Part shown: in pieces, positions 17,864 to 26,275 of the stretch | Numbering within the stretch: position 1 is the first letter of the stretch | Layout: each line of letters opens with the position of its first letter | DNA from: JAULUH01 sp032111745 | Lineage (GTDB): Bacteria; Chloroflexota; Anaerolineae; JAAEKA01 | Length of the DNA: 51,555 nucleotides | Reading direction: 5' to 3' | NCBI GenBank assembly: GCA_032111745.1 | Contig: JAULUH010000034.1 | Span: forward strand, 1 to 51,555 | Program-made: the position numbers and the translations under genes | Notes under the pieces: generated by a model | Seen by the model: only the letters and a program-made list of their open reading frames with translations | Database searches by the model: none | What the model was told of the DNA's origin: nothing

Positions 17864-19096
17864 ATGAGCACGGTTCGATCGATCGGTTACGCGGCATTGA
17901 TCTTAATCACCCTAGCGGGAGTCTTTGTGGCTGGTTTCGGCACGCACTGGATCCTCTCTCATGGAGATGGGCGACTACCGGCGACGGCCCTTTCGAGCCA
18001 GGAGGAGGGCGGGGATTCCAGCCAGGAAGCTCAGTTCGGCGTGTTCTGGGAGGCCTGGGACATATTGCAGCGGGACTTCTACGGTGAGGAACCTACGCCG
18101 GGAGTACGCACCTATGGCGCGATCAATGGCCTGGTGGAGTCGTACGGTGACCCCTTCACTTACTTCGTGGAGCCGGAGCCTCGCCAGCGCGAAAAGGAAG
18201 ACCTGAGCGGTGAATTCGGCGGCATCGGAGCCTGGGTGAGCCAGGATCAGGACGGGACCATTCGCCTGCAACCGATGGCGGACCGGGCGGCTGACCGCGC
18301 GGGCATTCGTGAGGGAGATATCCTGCAGGCGGTCAACGGCACGCCGATCACGCCGCAGATGACGACGGACGACGCCGTCACATTGATTCGCGGCCCGGTA
18401 GGTGAAGCGGTACGCCTGACTATCCTGCGGGAGGAGAGCGGCGAAACCCTGGAGTTCGAGGTGGTTCGTGAGCGGATCGAGACGCCGACGGTGGAATGGC
18501 GCATGCTGGAGGAAGCCCCGGAGACGGGATATGTGACGATCCATCTCTTTGGAGAGCGGACAGCGAAGGAGCTAGACAGGGCGCTGGAGGAGTTGCGGGA
18601 ACAGGGCGCGCGGCAACTGGTGCTGGACTTGCGACACAACCCGGGCGGCCTGTTGGACGGCGCGGTGGCGGTGGCCAGCAGATTCCTGAGCGACGGCGTT
18701 GTGCTGTTCGAGCGCAAGAGCGATGGGAGTGAGGAAACCTATCGGGTTAACAATGCGCAGCGGGTGGCAGATTGGCCAATGATGGTACTGGTGGATGGGG
18801 CCACAGCCAGCGCGGCGGAGATTGTGGCCGGAGCCCTGCAGGATCGCTCCCGGGCAAGCCTGGTAGGCGAGAAGACGTTTGGCAAGGGTTCGGTGCAGCT
18901 AGTCCACGACCTAAGCGACGGGTCTTCGATCCATGTTACGGTCGCGCACTGGCTAACGCCCAACGGACACGAAATCAATGGCGTGGGGTTGATGCCTGAT
19001 CTGGAGGTAGCCCACGAGGATAATCGCGATGCGCCGCTGGAGGAGGCGGTGCGTCTGTTTAGCAGCCAGACCATGGGCAAGCAGGCGTCGCAGTAG
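17864..19096 (+). CDS. S41 family carboxy-terminal processing protease (first of a tandem pair)
   Basis: A 410-residue membrane-anchored protease. Residues 7-30 form a signal anchor. An N-terminal helical region (FGVFWEAWDILQRDFYG) is followed by a PDZ domain (about residues 105-190, FGGIGAWVSQ to the LTIL strand) and the peptidase core. The catalytic Ser is in DGATASAAEIVAGALQD and the Lys in EKTFGKGSVQ. It cleaves exported proteins near their C termini, outside the cytoplasmic membrane. A homologous gene follows 83 bp downstream. ATG at 17864 with GAGG just upstream. Confidence 0.93.
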   Translation: MSTVRSIGYAALILITLAGVFVAGFGTHWILSHGDGRLPATALSSQEEGGDSSQEAQFGVFWEAWDILQRDFYGEEPTPGVRTYGAINGLVESYGDPFTYFVEPEPRQREKEDLSGEFGGIGAWVSQDQDGTIRLQPMADRAADRAGIREGDILQAVNGTPITPQMTTDDAVTLIRGPVGEAVRLTILREESGETLEFEVVRERIETPTVEWRMLEEAPETGYVTIHLFGERTAKELDRALEELREQGARQLVLDLRHNPGGLLDGAVAVASRFLSDGVVLFERKSDGSEETYRVNNAQRVADWPMMVLVDGATASAAEIVAGALQDRSRASLVGEKTFGKGSVQLVHDLSDGSSIHVTVAHWLTPNGHEINGVGLMPDLEVAHEDNRDAPLEEAVRLFSSQTMGKQASQ

Positions 19097-19179
19097 GGTT
19101 CTGTTAATGGTCAACAGGCAACGGCTGTTGGCCATTCCCAAATCGGTACTGATGGCAGCAAGGAATCATTAAGAAGACG

Positions 19180-20616
19180 ATGAAATCAAGCGGCTTGAGT
19201 ATGAAATGGTTGGTATTGGCATTGGCGCTCCTGGTGCTGGGTGGGATGACATTTGTAGCCGGCTTCGGTACCGGCTTCGGCACCGGACGGGTCACGGCAC
19301 CCCGGCCAGGTGCATCCGAGCTGGCGGCAGCTGCGGTCGCGAATGGCAGTTCCGTGCAGGCAGGTGGGGTGACGGCCAGCCGGCCCACTCCGGTGGCCCA
19401 TGGTGAGCTGCCGGAGGAGTTCGACCTGGTGTGGGAGGCGTGGGAGGCCTTGGAAGAGGACTTCTACGGCGACCTGCCGGACACGCCCAACATGGTAGGT
19501 GGGCTGGTGGCAGGAATGCTGCGGGCTGCAGAGCAGGAGACTGAGGATCCGCTGGAGCGCGAGGAGACCGGCGAGGCAGTCATGAAGGCGGTAACCCAGG
19601 TGCTGGCGGATCGCTATGGCGAACTGCCAGATACCCAACGACTTGTATACGGGGCTATCAACGGTGTGACGTTCATCCTGGATGACGACTACACGACGTT
19701 GATGGATCCGGACATGGCCAACTTCTTCAACGAGAGCCTGCAGGGTAGTTTCGAGGGCATAGGGGCCCGGGTTGACCAGGCGGAAAACGGAGGAGTGCGC
19801 ATCGTGGAGCCATTCCAGGACCAGCCGGCCTGGGATGCCGGATTGCGCCGCAACGACGTGATCATAGCTGTGGACGGCCGGGATGTGACCAAGATGAGCC
19901 TAAGCGAGGCCATTAGCATGATCCGCGGGCCGAAGGGCACCAAGGTGTTGTTGACGATCAAGTCACCAGAGCAGGAGCCGCGGGACGTGGAGATCGTGCG
20001 CGACCGGATTGTGAACCCGGCAGTAGAGCACGAGCTATTGGACAATGGTATTGCCTACCTGCAGCTGCGGGAATTTAGCGGCCCAGCCACCGAGCAGATT
20101 CAGGATGCCCTGGACGAGCTCCTGGCGCAGGACCCGAAAGGTTTGATCCTGGATCTAAGGGGGAACGGAGGTGGCTTGCTGAGGACCTCGGTGGACATCG
20201 CCAATGAGTTCTTGCCCGAGGGCCCGGTGGTGATCGAGCGGTTTAGGGACGGCTCCGAAGAGGTCTTCGAGGCTGAGTCCACAGGGCGAGCGCTGGAAAT
20301 CCCTATGGTGGTACTGGTGAACGAGGGTAGTGCCAGCGCGTCAGAGATCCTGGCGGGGGCGATCCAAGATCGAGACCGCGGGGTACTGATCGGCACCACG
20401 ACGTTTGGCAAGGGTTCGGTGCAGATTCCGCGAGAGCTGAGCGACGAGTCGGTGCTGCGCATTACCACTGCGCGCTGGTTTACGCCCAATGATCGACAGA
20501 TCAATGGCGAGGGGCTTGAGCCAGACATCGTGGTGGAGCGCAGTATCGAGGATGAGGAAGCCGATCGCGATCCCCAACTGGACCGGGCGATCGAGTATCT
20601 GCTGAACGGAAACTGA
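19180..20616 (+). CDS. S41 family carboxy-terminal processing protease (second, with duplicated N-terminal module)
   Basis: A 478-residue paralogue of the preceding gene with the same order: signal anchor (residues 9-31), N-terminal module, PDZ domain (SFEGIGARVDQ onward) and peptidase core. Catalytic Ser is in NEGSASASEILAGAIQD and Lys in TTFGKGSVQ. The N-terminal module seems to contain a repeated unit: EEDFYGDLPDTPNMVGGLVAG is followed about 55 residues later by ADRYGELPDTQRLVYGAING. This accounts for most of the extra length over its neighbour. The membrane anchor has GFGTGFGTG repeats. The two proteases are likely products of tandem duplication and probably co-transcribed. Confidence 0.93.
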   Translation: MKSSGLSMKWLVLALALLVLGGMTFVAGFGTGFGTGRVTAPRPGASELAAAAVANGSSVQAGGVTASRPTPVAHGELPEEFDLVWEAWEALEEDFYGDLPDTPNMVGGLVAGMLRAAEQETEDPLEREETGEAVMKAVTQVLADRYGELPDTQRLVYGAINGVTFILDDDYTTLMDPDMANFFNESLQGSFEGIGARVDQAENGGVRIVEPFQDQPAWDAGLRRNDVIIAVDGRDVTKMSLSEAISMIRGPKGTKVLLTIKSPEQEPRDVEIVRDRIVNPAVEHELLDNGIAYLQLREFSGPATEQIQDALDELLAQDPKGLILDLRGNGGGLLRTSVDIANEFLPEGPVVIERFRDGSEEVFEAESTGRALEIPMVVLVNEGSASASEILAGAIQDRDRGVLIGTTTFGKGSVQIPRELSDESVLRITTARWFTPNDRQINGEGLEPDIVVERSIEDEEADRDPQLDRAIEYLLNGN

Positions 20617-20629
20617 GAGGACTGGCTAC

Positions 20630-21100
20630 ATGGCAGTCCCTGCAGAGGGCATCAAGGTTGTCACGAACAACCGCAAGGCACGCCACGACTACTTCATCGA
20701 GGACACCGTGGAGGCTGGGATCGTGCTGACCGGCACGGAGATCAAATCGATCAGGGCTGGTCGCATGAACCTCCAGGACAGCTTCGCCATCGTCCGGGGA
20801 GGTGAGGTGTGGCTGGTAGGTGCCCATATCTCGCCATACTCTCACGGGAATCGCGAAAACCACGATCCCACGCGGGAGCGGAAGCTCTTGCTACATCGCC
20901 GGGAGATCAACCGGCTGACAGGAAAGGTGCAGGAGCGAGGCTACACACTGGTGCCGCTGCGGGTGTATCTGCGTGACGGACGGGCCAAGGTGGAGTTGGG
21001 CCTAGCGCGGGGTAAGAAGCTGTACGACAAGCGCGACAGCATTGCCAAGCGCGATTCTGACCGCGAGATGCGGCGGGCGGTCAAGGACGTGTTCAATTGA
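20630..21100 (+). CDS. smpB: SsrA-binding protein SmpB
   Basis: A 156-residue SmpB, the essential partner of tmRNA in trans-translation. The OB-fold body starts at VVTNNRKARHDY and includes the signature GTEIKSIRAGRMNLQDSFA. The basic C-terminal tail (KLYDKRDSIAKRDSDREMRRA) is the part that enters the empty mRNA channel. ATG at 20630 lies 13 bp after the protease stop. The tmRNA gene follows 185 bp downstream under its own promoter, so protein and RNA partners are neighbours. Confidence 0.97.
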   Translation: MAVPAEGIKVVTNNRKARHDYFIEDTVEAGIVLTGTEIKSIRAGRMNLQDSFAIVRGGEVWLVGAHISPYSHGNRENHDPTRERKLLLHRREINRLTGKVQERGYTLVPLRVYLRDGRAKVELGLARGKKLYDKRDSIAKRDSDREMRRAVKDVFN

Positions 21101-21246
21101 GCCACGGACGAACACGGACGCCAGAGAATACACCGTGGAGAAGGCAGAGGAGAAACAGGATCGGAGGAGCCAGAGCAGAGTGGAACACGGACAGTGGAAG
21201 TGAGCTGGGGGACTTTGCAGAAGCCCTGGACCCAGCGGAGGAGACT

Positions 21247-21274
21247 TTGACGGCCTGGGCAGGTGTGATATAAT
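21247..21274 (+). promoter_or_regulatory. Promoter of ssrA
   Basis: TTGACG (21247-21252), a 16-bp spacer and a perfect TATAAT (21269-21274) with an extended TG at 21266-21267. The tmRNA 5' end lies 12 bp after the -10 box, as expected for a stable-RNA promoter. Confidence 0.8.
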
Positions 21275-21285
21275 GGAAACATGAA

Positions 21286-21706
21286 GGGGATGACAGGTTT
21301 CGACGGGGCAGGCTGACCGAGGATTGCAGGTCGAGGTGCGTCACCCTCGTAAAGCAGGCGCAAAAACCACAAGTGCCAACACTGGCAAGGCTTTCACCTT
21401 CGCACCCCGCAGCACTGCGGCCTCCATGGCCCTCGCTGCTTAAGCGAAGTAGAGCCACTCCTTGGTCCTGATCGACCAAGGCGGCCCTCACGGTGATTCT
21501 CACAGGCTGTGAGGCCAGCCGTCATAAACTGCTCGAGATGCAGTCAGGCTGACGCCGATGAGCCTGGCTAAAGACCAATCGGATAGCTGTTCGAAAGTAG
21601 GCCGTCGCTGGTCGACGGGACGGCGAAGCACAAAGCAGCGACTAAGCCTGTAGTATATCTTCGCTCGAGTGTCTCGGACGCGGGTTCGATTCCCGCCATC
21701 TCCACC
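21286..21706 (+). ncRNA. ssrA: Transfer-messenger RNA (tmRNA)
   Basis: About 421 nt. The 5' end GGGGATG (21286-21292) pairs with CATCTCC (21697-21703) to form the acceptor stem, followed by discriminator A and CC; the final A of CCA is not encoded. The T arm GGGTTCGATTCCCG is at about 21683-21695, and the conserved 5' segment with TTTCGACGGG at about 21297-21307. The tag frame is read as GCC at 21375 to TAA at 21441-21443, giving 22 residues that begin ANTGK and end SMALAA, the normal ClpXP-type tail. The rest is pseudoknot-rich. It rescues stalled ribosomes together with SmpB, encoded just upstream. Confidence 0.96.
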
Positions 21707-21716
21707 TTTTGTTTAA

Positions 21717-21750
21717 GGGGCTGGCCAGACGGCCAGTCCCGTTTATTTGT
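21717..21750 (+). terminator. Terminator of ssrA
   Basis: A 10-bp stem (21717-21726 with 21731-21740, core CTGGCC/GGCCAG, one G-T pair) closes a four-base loop AGAC and is followed by GTTTATTTG. It starts 10 bp after the tmRNA 3' end. Confidence 0.8.
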
Positions 21751-21812
21751 AGCCCGAGCGCGCAGCAAAGAAACGCTGAGCCAGGGCCCTGTTTGCAGTT
21801 GAGCACTACAGC

Positions 21813-22661
21813 ATGGAAGATTTGAGCGCGGAGCTACGACTGGTGGAGCGAGTGGTACGCGAGGCTGGCGAACTAGCGCTACAGTACTACGCCGACGGCG
21901 GCACAACGGTATCGTTCAAGGGTACGAATGACCCGGTGACCGAGGCCGATCAAAGAGCCAACGACCATCTCGTAGCAGCGCTGAGCCGCATGTTTCCTGC
22001 CGACGGCGTGCTTTCGGAGGAGTTGGCGGACAGCCCGGAACGGCTGACCAAGCGCCGGGTCTGGATTGTGGATCCTCTAGACGGGACTCGCGAGTTCATC
22101 GACCGCATTGGCGAGTTCTCGGTGATGGTGGGGCTGGCCGTTGATGGCGTGGCAGAACTGGGCGTGGTCTACCAGCCCACGACCGGGGTCCTCTATCGAG
22201 GCATCCCTGGACAGGTGGCGGAGATCGAGGTTGGGGGCACGGTCCGCACGCTGGCCGTCTCTCGCGAGGCCGCGCCCAGTATGATGCGACTGGTGGCGAG
22301 CCGATCTCACCGCAACCCGCTGGTAGGCGCGATATGCCAGCGACTGGGTGTAGTTCAGGAACAACCTAGCGGCAGTGTGGGATTGAAGATCGGCCTATTG
22401 GCAACGGGCGCATGTGACCTGTATCTGCATCCATCCCCGGGACTGAAAGAGTGGGACACCTGTGCCCCGGAGGCGGTCCTGCGGGCCGCAGGCGGCACGA
22501 TCACCGACGGGTGGGGACGAGCCCTGCAATACAACAAAGCTGACGTGCGCCAGCGCCATGGCCTGGTGAGTAGCAATGGACGAGACCACGACCTGATTGT
22601 GGCGGCGACCGTGGAGGCGGCGCAGGCGGCTGGCTACACAGTAGAGACAGGCTTCTGGTGA
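21813..22661 (+). CDS. Inositol-monophosphatase family phosphatase, CysQ-like
   Basis: A 282-residue lithium-sensitive-phosphatase fold enzyme. Metal motifs: DPVTEAD (about residue 40), LSEE (about 70) and WIVDPLDGTREF (about 88-99); the C-terminal EWDTCAPEAVL supplies the last Asp. The REF after DGT and the EWD context favour 3'(2'),5'-bisphosphate nucleotidase (CysQ), which removes PAP formed in sulfate assimilation. Inositol monophosphatase or another sugar phosphatase remains possible. The ATG at 21813 has no strong ribosome binding site. Confidence 0.85.
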   Translation: MEDLSAELRLVERVVREAGELALQYYADGGTTVSFKGTNDPVTEADQRANDHLVAALSRMFPADGVLSEELADSPERLTKRRVWIVDPLDGTREFIDRIGEFSVMVGLAVDGVAELGVVYQPTTGVLYRGIPGQVAEIEVGGTVRTLAVSREAAPSMMRLVASRSHRNPLVGAICQRLGVVQEQPSGSVGLKIGLLATGACDLYLHPSPGLKEWDTCAPEAVLRAAGGTITDGWGRALQYNKADVRQRHGLVSSNGRDHDLIVAATVEAAQAAGYTVETGFW

Positions 22662-22752
22662 GGCTAACCTTTTGACGCTCGGCGGAGCATGAACTGGAAT
22701 AGCGGTACCTGCGTTGGTAATAACCTCAGGCATAGAAAGGATCGGCAACCCG

Positions 22753-23631
22753 ATGGAATCTGTGCGTATTGGCATCATCGGTGGCAGTGGTGTCTATGAG
22801 ATGGAGGGCATAGAGGATGTGCAGGAAGTATGGCTAGACACGCCTTTTGGCGCCCCGTCCGATGCCTACTTCGTTGGCACCCTGGAGGGCCAGCGGGTGG
22901 CGTTCCTGAGCCGGCACAGCCGCGGGCATCGTATCAGTCCCACGCAACTCAACTATCGTGCCAACATATGGGGCTTCAAGTCGCTGGGGGTTGAGTACCT
23001 GATCGGATTGAGTGCCTGCGGGAGTCTAGAGGAGCGACTCCACCCTGGCGAGATCGTCGTGCCCGATCAGATCTTCGACCGCACGCGGCTGCGCAGGTCG
23101 TCCTTTTTCGACGATCCGCAGGCTGGCACAGAGGGCCTGGTCGCCCACGTGTCCGTAGCTAACCCGTTCTGTGAGTTTCTGTCGGAGGTGTGTTACCGGT
23201 CGGTACAGGCTACTAGGGCCAGGGTCTATCGAGGGGGGACGTTTGTAGTGATCGAGGGTCCTCGTTTCAGCACCAAAGCGGAGAGCCAGGCCTTCCGGCA
23301 GCTCGGTTTTGCTATTGTCGGCATGACCTGTGTGCCCGAAGCGTTCCTGGCCCGGGAAGCCGAAATGAGCTTCGCGGTAATGGCGCATATCACCGACTAT
23401 GATGTGTGGCATGAGAGCGAGGAGCCGGTGACCGTGGAAGCCGTGATCAGGGTACTGATTCAGAATGCCCAGGTGGCCAAGGACTCTCTGCGCAACGCCG
23501 TACGCATGCTGGCCAACGCTGGGCCCAGCCCTTACCAGCACGCGCTCCAGGACGCCATCATTACGCGCAAGGACCTGTGGCCGGATCAGGCGCGCGCCAC
23601 ACTGGCTCTGCTAGTCAGCAAATACGCGTAG
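22753..23631 (+). CDS. mtnP: S-methyl-5'-thioadenosine phosphorylase
   Basis: A 292-residue purine-nucleoside phosphorylase family protein of the MTAP type. It begins RIGIIGGSGVYEM, with the phosphate loop. LSRHSRGHRISPTQLNYRANIWGFKSLG and EGPRFSTKAES are diagnostic. The nucleoside-recognition stretch is GMTCVPEAFLAREAEM followed by ITDYDVW. It splits MTA to adenine and methylthioribose-1-phosphate. The ATG at 22753 is chosen because homology starts there and AAAGGA lies 11 nt upstream. The stop is 18 bp from the stop of the convergent amidohydrolase, which may act on the same nucleoside. Confidence 0.95.
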   Translation: MESVRIGIIGGSGVYEMEGIEDVQEVWLDTPFGAPSDAYFVGTLEGQRVAFLSRHSRGHRISPTQLNYRANIWGFKSLGVEYLIGLSACGSLEERLHPGEIVVPDQIFDRTRLRRSSFFDDPQAGTEGLVAHVSVANPFCEFLSEVCYRSVQATRARVYRGGTFVVIEGPRFSTKAESQAFRQLGFAIVGMTCVPEAFLAREAEMSFAVMAHITDYDVWHESEEPVTVEAVIRVLIQNAQVAKDSLRNAVRMLANAGPSPYQHALQDAIITRKDLWPDQARATLALLVSKYA

Positions 23632-23649
23632 GAGTACGAACTGCTGCGG

Positions 23650-25644
23650 CTATCGGACAAGCCTGACATATTCGCCGCGCACGGCATCCTGGGGGCCGGC
23701 CGCCAGAAGGCGCAGAAGCCGGCTGGCCAGGTCAGCCTTGTGCATGGCGTCAGTAGCGGACCAGGTGCGGCTCTTGATCTCCATGAAGAGGCCGGCGTCA
23801 TCGGGCTTGGTAAGGCGGTCGATATTAATGGCAAACTCCTCGTTGTGGAAGAGGACGCGGTAGCGTGTCCGCCACTTCACGATCTCTACCTCCCGATCAG
23901 GCTGGAAGTATTCCCGGTAGAAGCGCAACGAGTGGATGGCCCTGGCCGTGAATCGGGAGCGGTTCAGAATCACCGAGTCGGCATACTCCCGTTCCGCCGT
24001 GGGACCGATCAAGGTCAGCGAATAGTGGGGTTGGATGTCCAGACCAGCCGCGGGGCCACGGGTCTCGTCCGGAGCTATCAGCTCATTGTCCTCGCGATAG
24101 CGCAGCACCCCCTGGGACGGGTCATCAAACATGAGATAGGTGTCGAACTGCTGGCGGACTGAGCGCTTCTGTACGGCGATGTCGGCATGGCCGAGGCGTT
24201 CCTCGGCCTGTTTGATATCGGGGATACGGGCCTTGAGCTGGATCTCGAAGGTCTCGGCGCGCTCCATACCGCCGAGGGCCAGCAGCTTGTTGAGCAGGCT
24301 ACCTTCCCGCTCCTGCAGAAATGCACCGGTAGCCAGGGCCAGCGTCGCCACCTCAGCGCGCACCTGGGCGAGGTCGATGGTCTGCAGCTCGCGCTGACGC
24401 AGGAGCCAGCGACCTTCCACCATGACATCACGCACGTCGGTGCTCTTGGCGGCATAGACCAGGTGGGAGTACACGTTTTGGCGGGTGAAGTGGTATTGGG
24501 GAGTTGCGTGGGGCTGGTCGATGTCCACGGTAACGATATCAGCCCGTTTTCCCTCCTCGAGGGAACCAATAAGGTGGCTCAGATGCACTGCCCGTGCCCC
24601 TTCTATGGTAGCCATGGCGAAGGCGTCGGCAGCTGGCAGGGCCGTGGGATCGCCGGAGATGCCCTTGGGCAGCAAGGCTGCCAGCCGCATCTCTTCGAAC
24701 ATGTCCAGGTCGTTGTTGCTGGCTGGGCCGTCGGTGCCGATACCGACGGGAACTCCTTCTCGGCGAATATCCAGGACGGGGGCGATGCCGCTGGCCAGCT
24801 TGAGATTGCTGGTGGGGCAGTGGGCCACGCCAGCGTGGGACTGGGCCAACAGGCGCATCTCGGATGGCTGGATATGCACGCAATGGGCGGCAATGACGGG
24901 TACCCGAAGCAGCCCCAGGCCATGGACATAGGCGATGGGCGGCACGCCGTGTTGCTGCCGGCTCTCCAAGACTTCCAGGGCGGTCTCGGACAGATGGATG
25001 TGCAGCGGCACGCCCATTTCCTCCGCCAGCGCTACCGCCTGGGTGAGAAGCTCCGGTGTGCTGGTATAGGCAGCGTGGGGCGCGACGGCGGGCACGATGA
25101 GATCATGCCCGCGCCAGCGCTCGATGAACCGCCGGCAGTAGCTTATCCCCTCATCGTAGCTGGCGGCGTCCGGGGTGGGAAACTTAAGGAGGGACTGGCC
25201 CAATACCGCACGTAGGCCGGCTGCGACCGTGGCCTCAGCCACATCATCCTCAAAATAGTACATGTCTGCAAAGGTGGTCACACCGGAGAGGATCATCTCG
25301 GCGCAGCCGAGCAGGGTGCCCCAGCGGACGAAGGCCGGGTCCACGAACTCCCGCTCAACCGGCATCATGTACCCGTTTAGCCACACGTCCAGCCGCAGGT
25401 CATCCACCAGACCGCGCAGAAGGGTCATAGCCGCGTGGGTGTGGGCGTTAATCAACCCGGGGATGACAAATTGCCCATGGCAGTCGATCCTGGTGGCTTC
25501 GGGAAAACGGGAGAGCAGGTTGTCCTGCGGACCGACACCAACAATACGGTTGCCGGCCACGGCAACCGCGCCCGCCTTCAACACCTCGCGTTGCGTGTTC
25601 ATGGTGACGACCGTGCCACCGTGCAGAATGACGTCAGCCTGCAT
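23650..25644 (-). CDS. Amidohydrolase (MTA/SAH-deaminase-like) fused to a CYTH-like domain
   Basis: A 664-residue protein. Residues 1-440 are a complete amidohydrolase of the MTA/SAH deaminase type: NAHTH (66-70), HIHLSE (215-220), AAHC (252-255) and GTDGPASNNDLDM (303-315). About residues 464-650 look like a CYTH tunnel domain (triphosphate-binding fold). It has E-x-Q-x-K at 467-471 for the usual ExExK, a FDTYLMFDD strand, LRYRE (514-518), LTLIG, K-W-R (590-592), INIDRL and FMEIKS (620-625). CYTH proteins hydrolyse or bind polyphosphorylated nucleotides. The fusion suggests linked handling of a nucleoside or nucleotide. ATG at 25644 with GGAGG six nt upstream. Confidence 0.85.
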   Translation of the reverse strand: MQADVILHGGTVVTMNTQREVLKAGAVAVAGNRIVGVGPQDNLLSRFPEATRIDCHGQFVIPGLINAHTHAAMTLLRGLVDDLRLDVWLNGYMMPVEREFVDPAFVRWGTLLGCAEMILSGVTTFADMYYFEDDVAEATVAAGLRAVLGQSLLKFPTPDAASYDEGISYCRRFIERWRGHDLIVPAVAPHAAYTSTPELLTQAVALAEEMGVPLHIHLSETALEVLESRQQHGVPPIAYVHGLGLLRVPVIAAHCVHIQPSEMRLLAQSHAGVAHCPTSNLKLASGIAPVLDIRREGVPVGIGTDGPASNNDLDMFEEMRLAALLPKGISGDPTALPAADAFAMATIEGARAVHLSHLIGSLEEGKRADIVTVDIDQPHATPQYHFTRQNVYSHLVYAAKSTDVRDVMVEGRWLLRQRELQTIDLAQVRAEVATLALATGAFLQEREGSLLNKLLALGGMERAETFEIQLKARIPDIKQAEERLGHADIAVQKRSVRQQFDTYLMFDDPSQGVLRYREDNELIAPDETRGPAAGLDIQPHYSLTLIGPTAEREYADSVILNRSRFTARAIHSLRFYREYFQPDREVEIVKWRTRYRVLFHNEEFAINIDRLTKPDDAGLFMEIKSRTWSATDAMHKADLASRLLRLLAAGPQDAVRGEYVRLVR

Positions 25645-25751
25645 GATTGGCCTCCAAATTGATGCTGCAAAACGGCGCACCGCCACAAGATGCGCAGTGC
25701 GCCGTTCCAACTAGCTTGCCGATCCGGGCGAGGCGGCAACCTTGCGGTAGC

Positions 25752-26267
25752 CTATTTTCGTCGTCGGGCTGGTGCCTTATTGGTTCGAGCTGGTGCTTTG
25801 CTCGCTACGGGCTGTTGCGCGACCTCCGGCTCGCCCAGCAGGAGCTCCGCCAGGGAAAGGAGGAAGAGGATTGCCATCACCACTGCCGAGGCGACACACC
25901 ACGGACAGATGGCCGCAATGACAAAGACCTCCAGGTAGGTCAGGTAAGTTGAGAAGAGCACGCCGACCAGGGAAACAAAGAAGAAGGCCATACGCGCCAT
26001 ATAGCCCAGGTCCTTCCAGTCAGACCGCTTCACCCACCACAGGGCCAGTAGGGCCAGATATGAGCCAAGGCCCAGCACGGCCACCGGGATACCAAACAGT
26101 TGGGCGTAGGGGCTGGTCTGAACCGCTTCGCAGTCACCCGCGCCAGCACAGTAGGGCTCCAGCCCGAACAGCTTGACGTAGCTGAGATAAGCCGAGATAC
26201 CTATGCCGGCGAGGATGAGGGCGAGCTGGGCCCAGTCCAGCGCCTTGCGTGTCTGAAGGCTCATCAT
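25752..26267 (-). CDS. Vitamin K epoxide reductase (VKOR) family protein
   Basis: A 171-residue membrane protein with four apparent transmembrane helices. The outer-loop cysteine pair is C40 and C46 (CAGAGDC), followed by a conserved Ser in QTSPYA. The quinone-side CxxC is CPWC (121-124). Bacterial VKOR passes electrons from a DsbA-like protein to quinone, replacing DsbB. The C-terminal 20 residues are Lys/Arg/Ala-rich and cytosolic. It starts at 26267 (an ATG at 26264 is also possible), 8 bp after the DsbA-like gene, so the two form an operon. Confidence 0.92.
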   Translation of the reverse strand: MMSLQTRKALDWAQLALILAGIGISAYLSYVKLFGLEPYCAGAGDCEAVQTSPYAQLFGIPVAVLGLGSYLALLALWWVKRSDWKDLGYMARMAFFFVSLVGVLFSTYLTYLEVFVIAAICPWCVASAVVMAILFLLSLAELLLGEPEVAQQPVASKAPARTNKAPARRRK

Positions 26268-26275
26268 GGGCCTCG

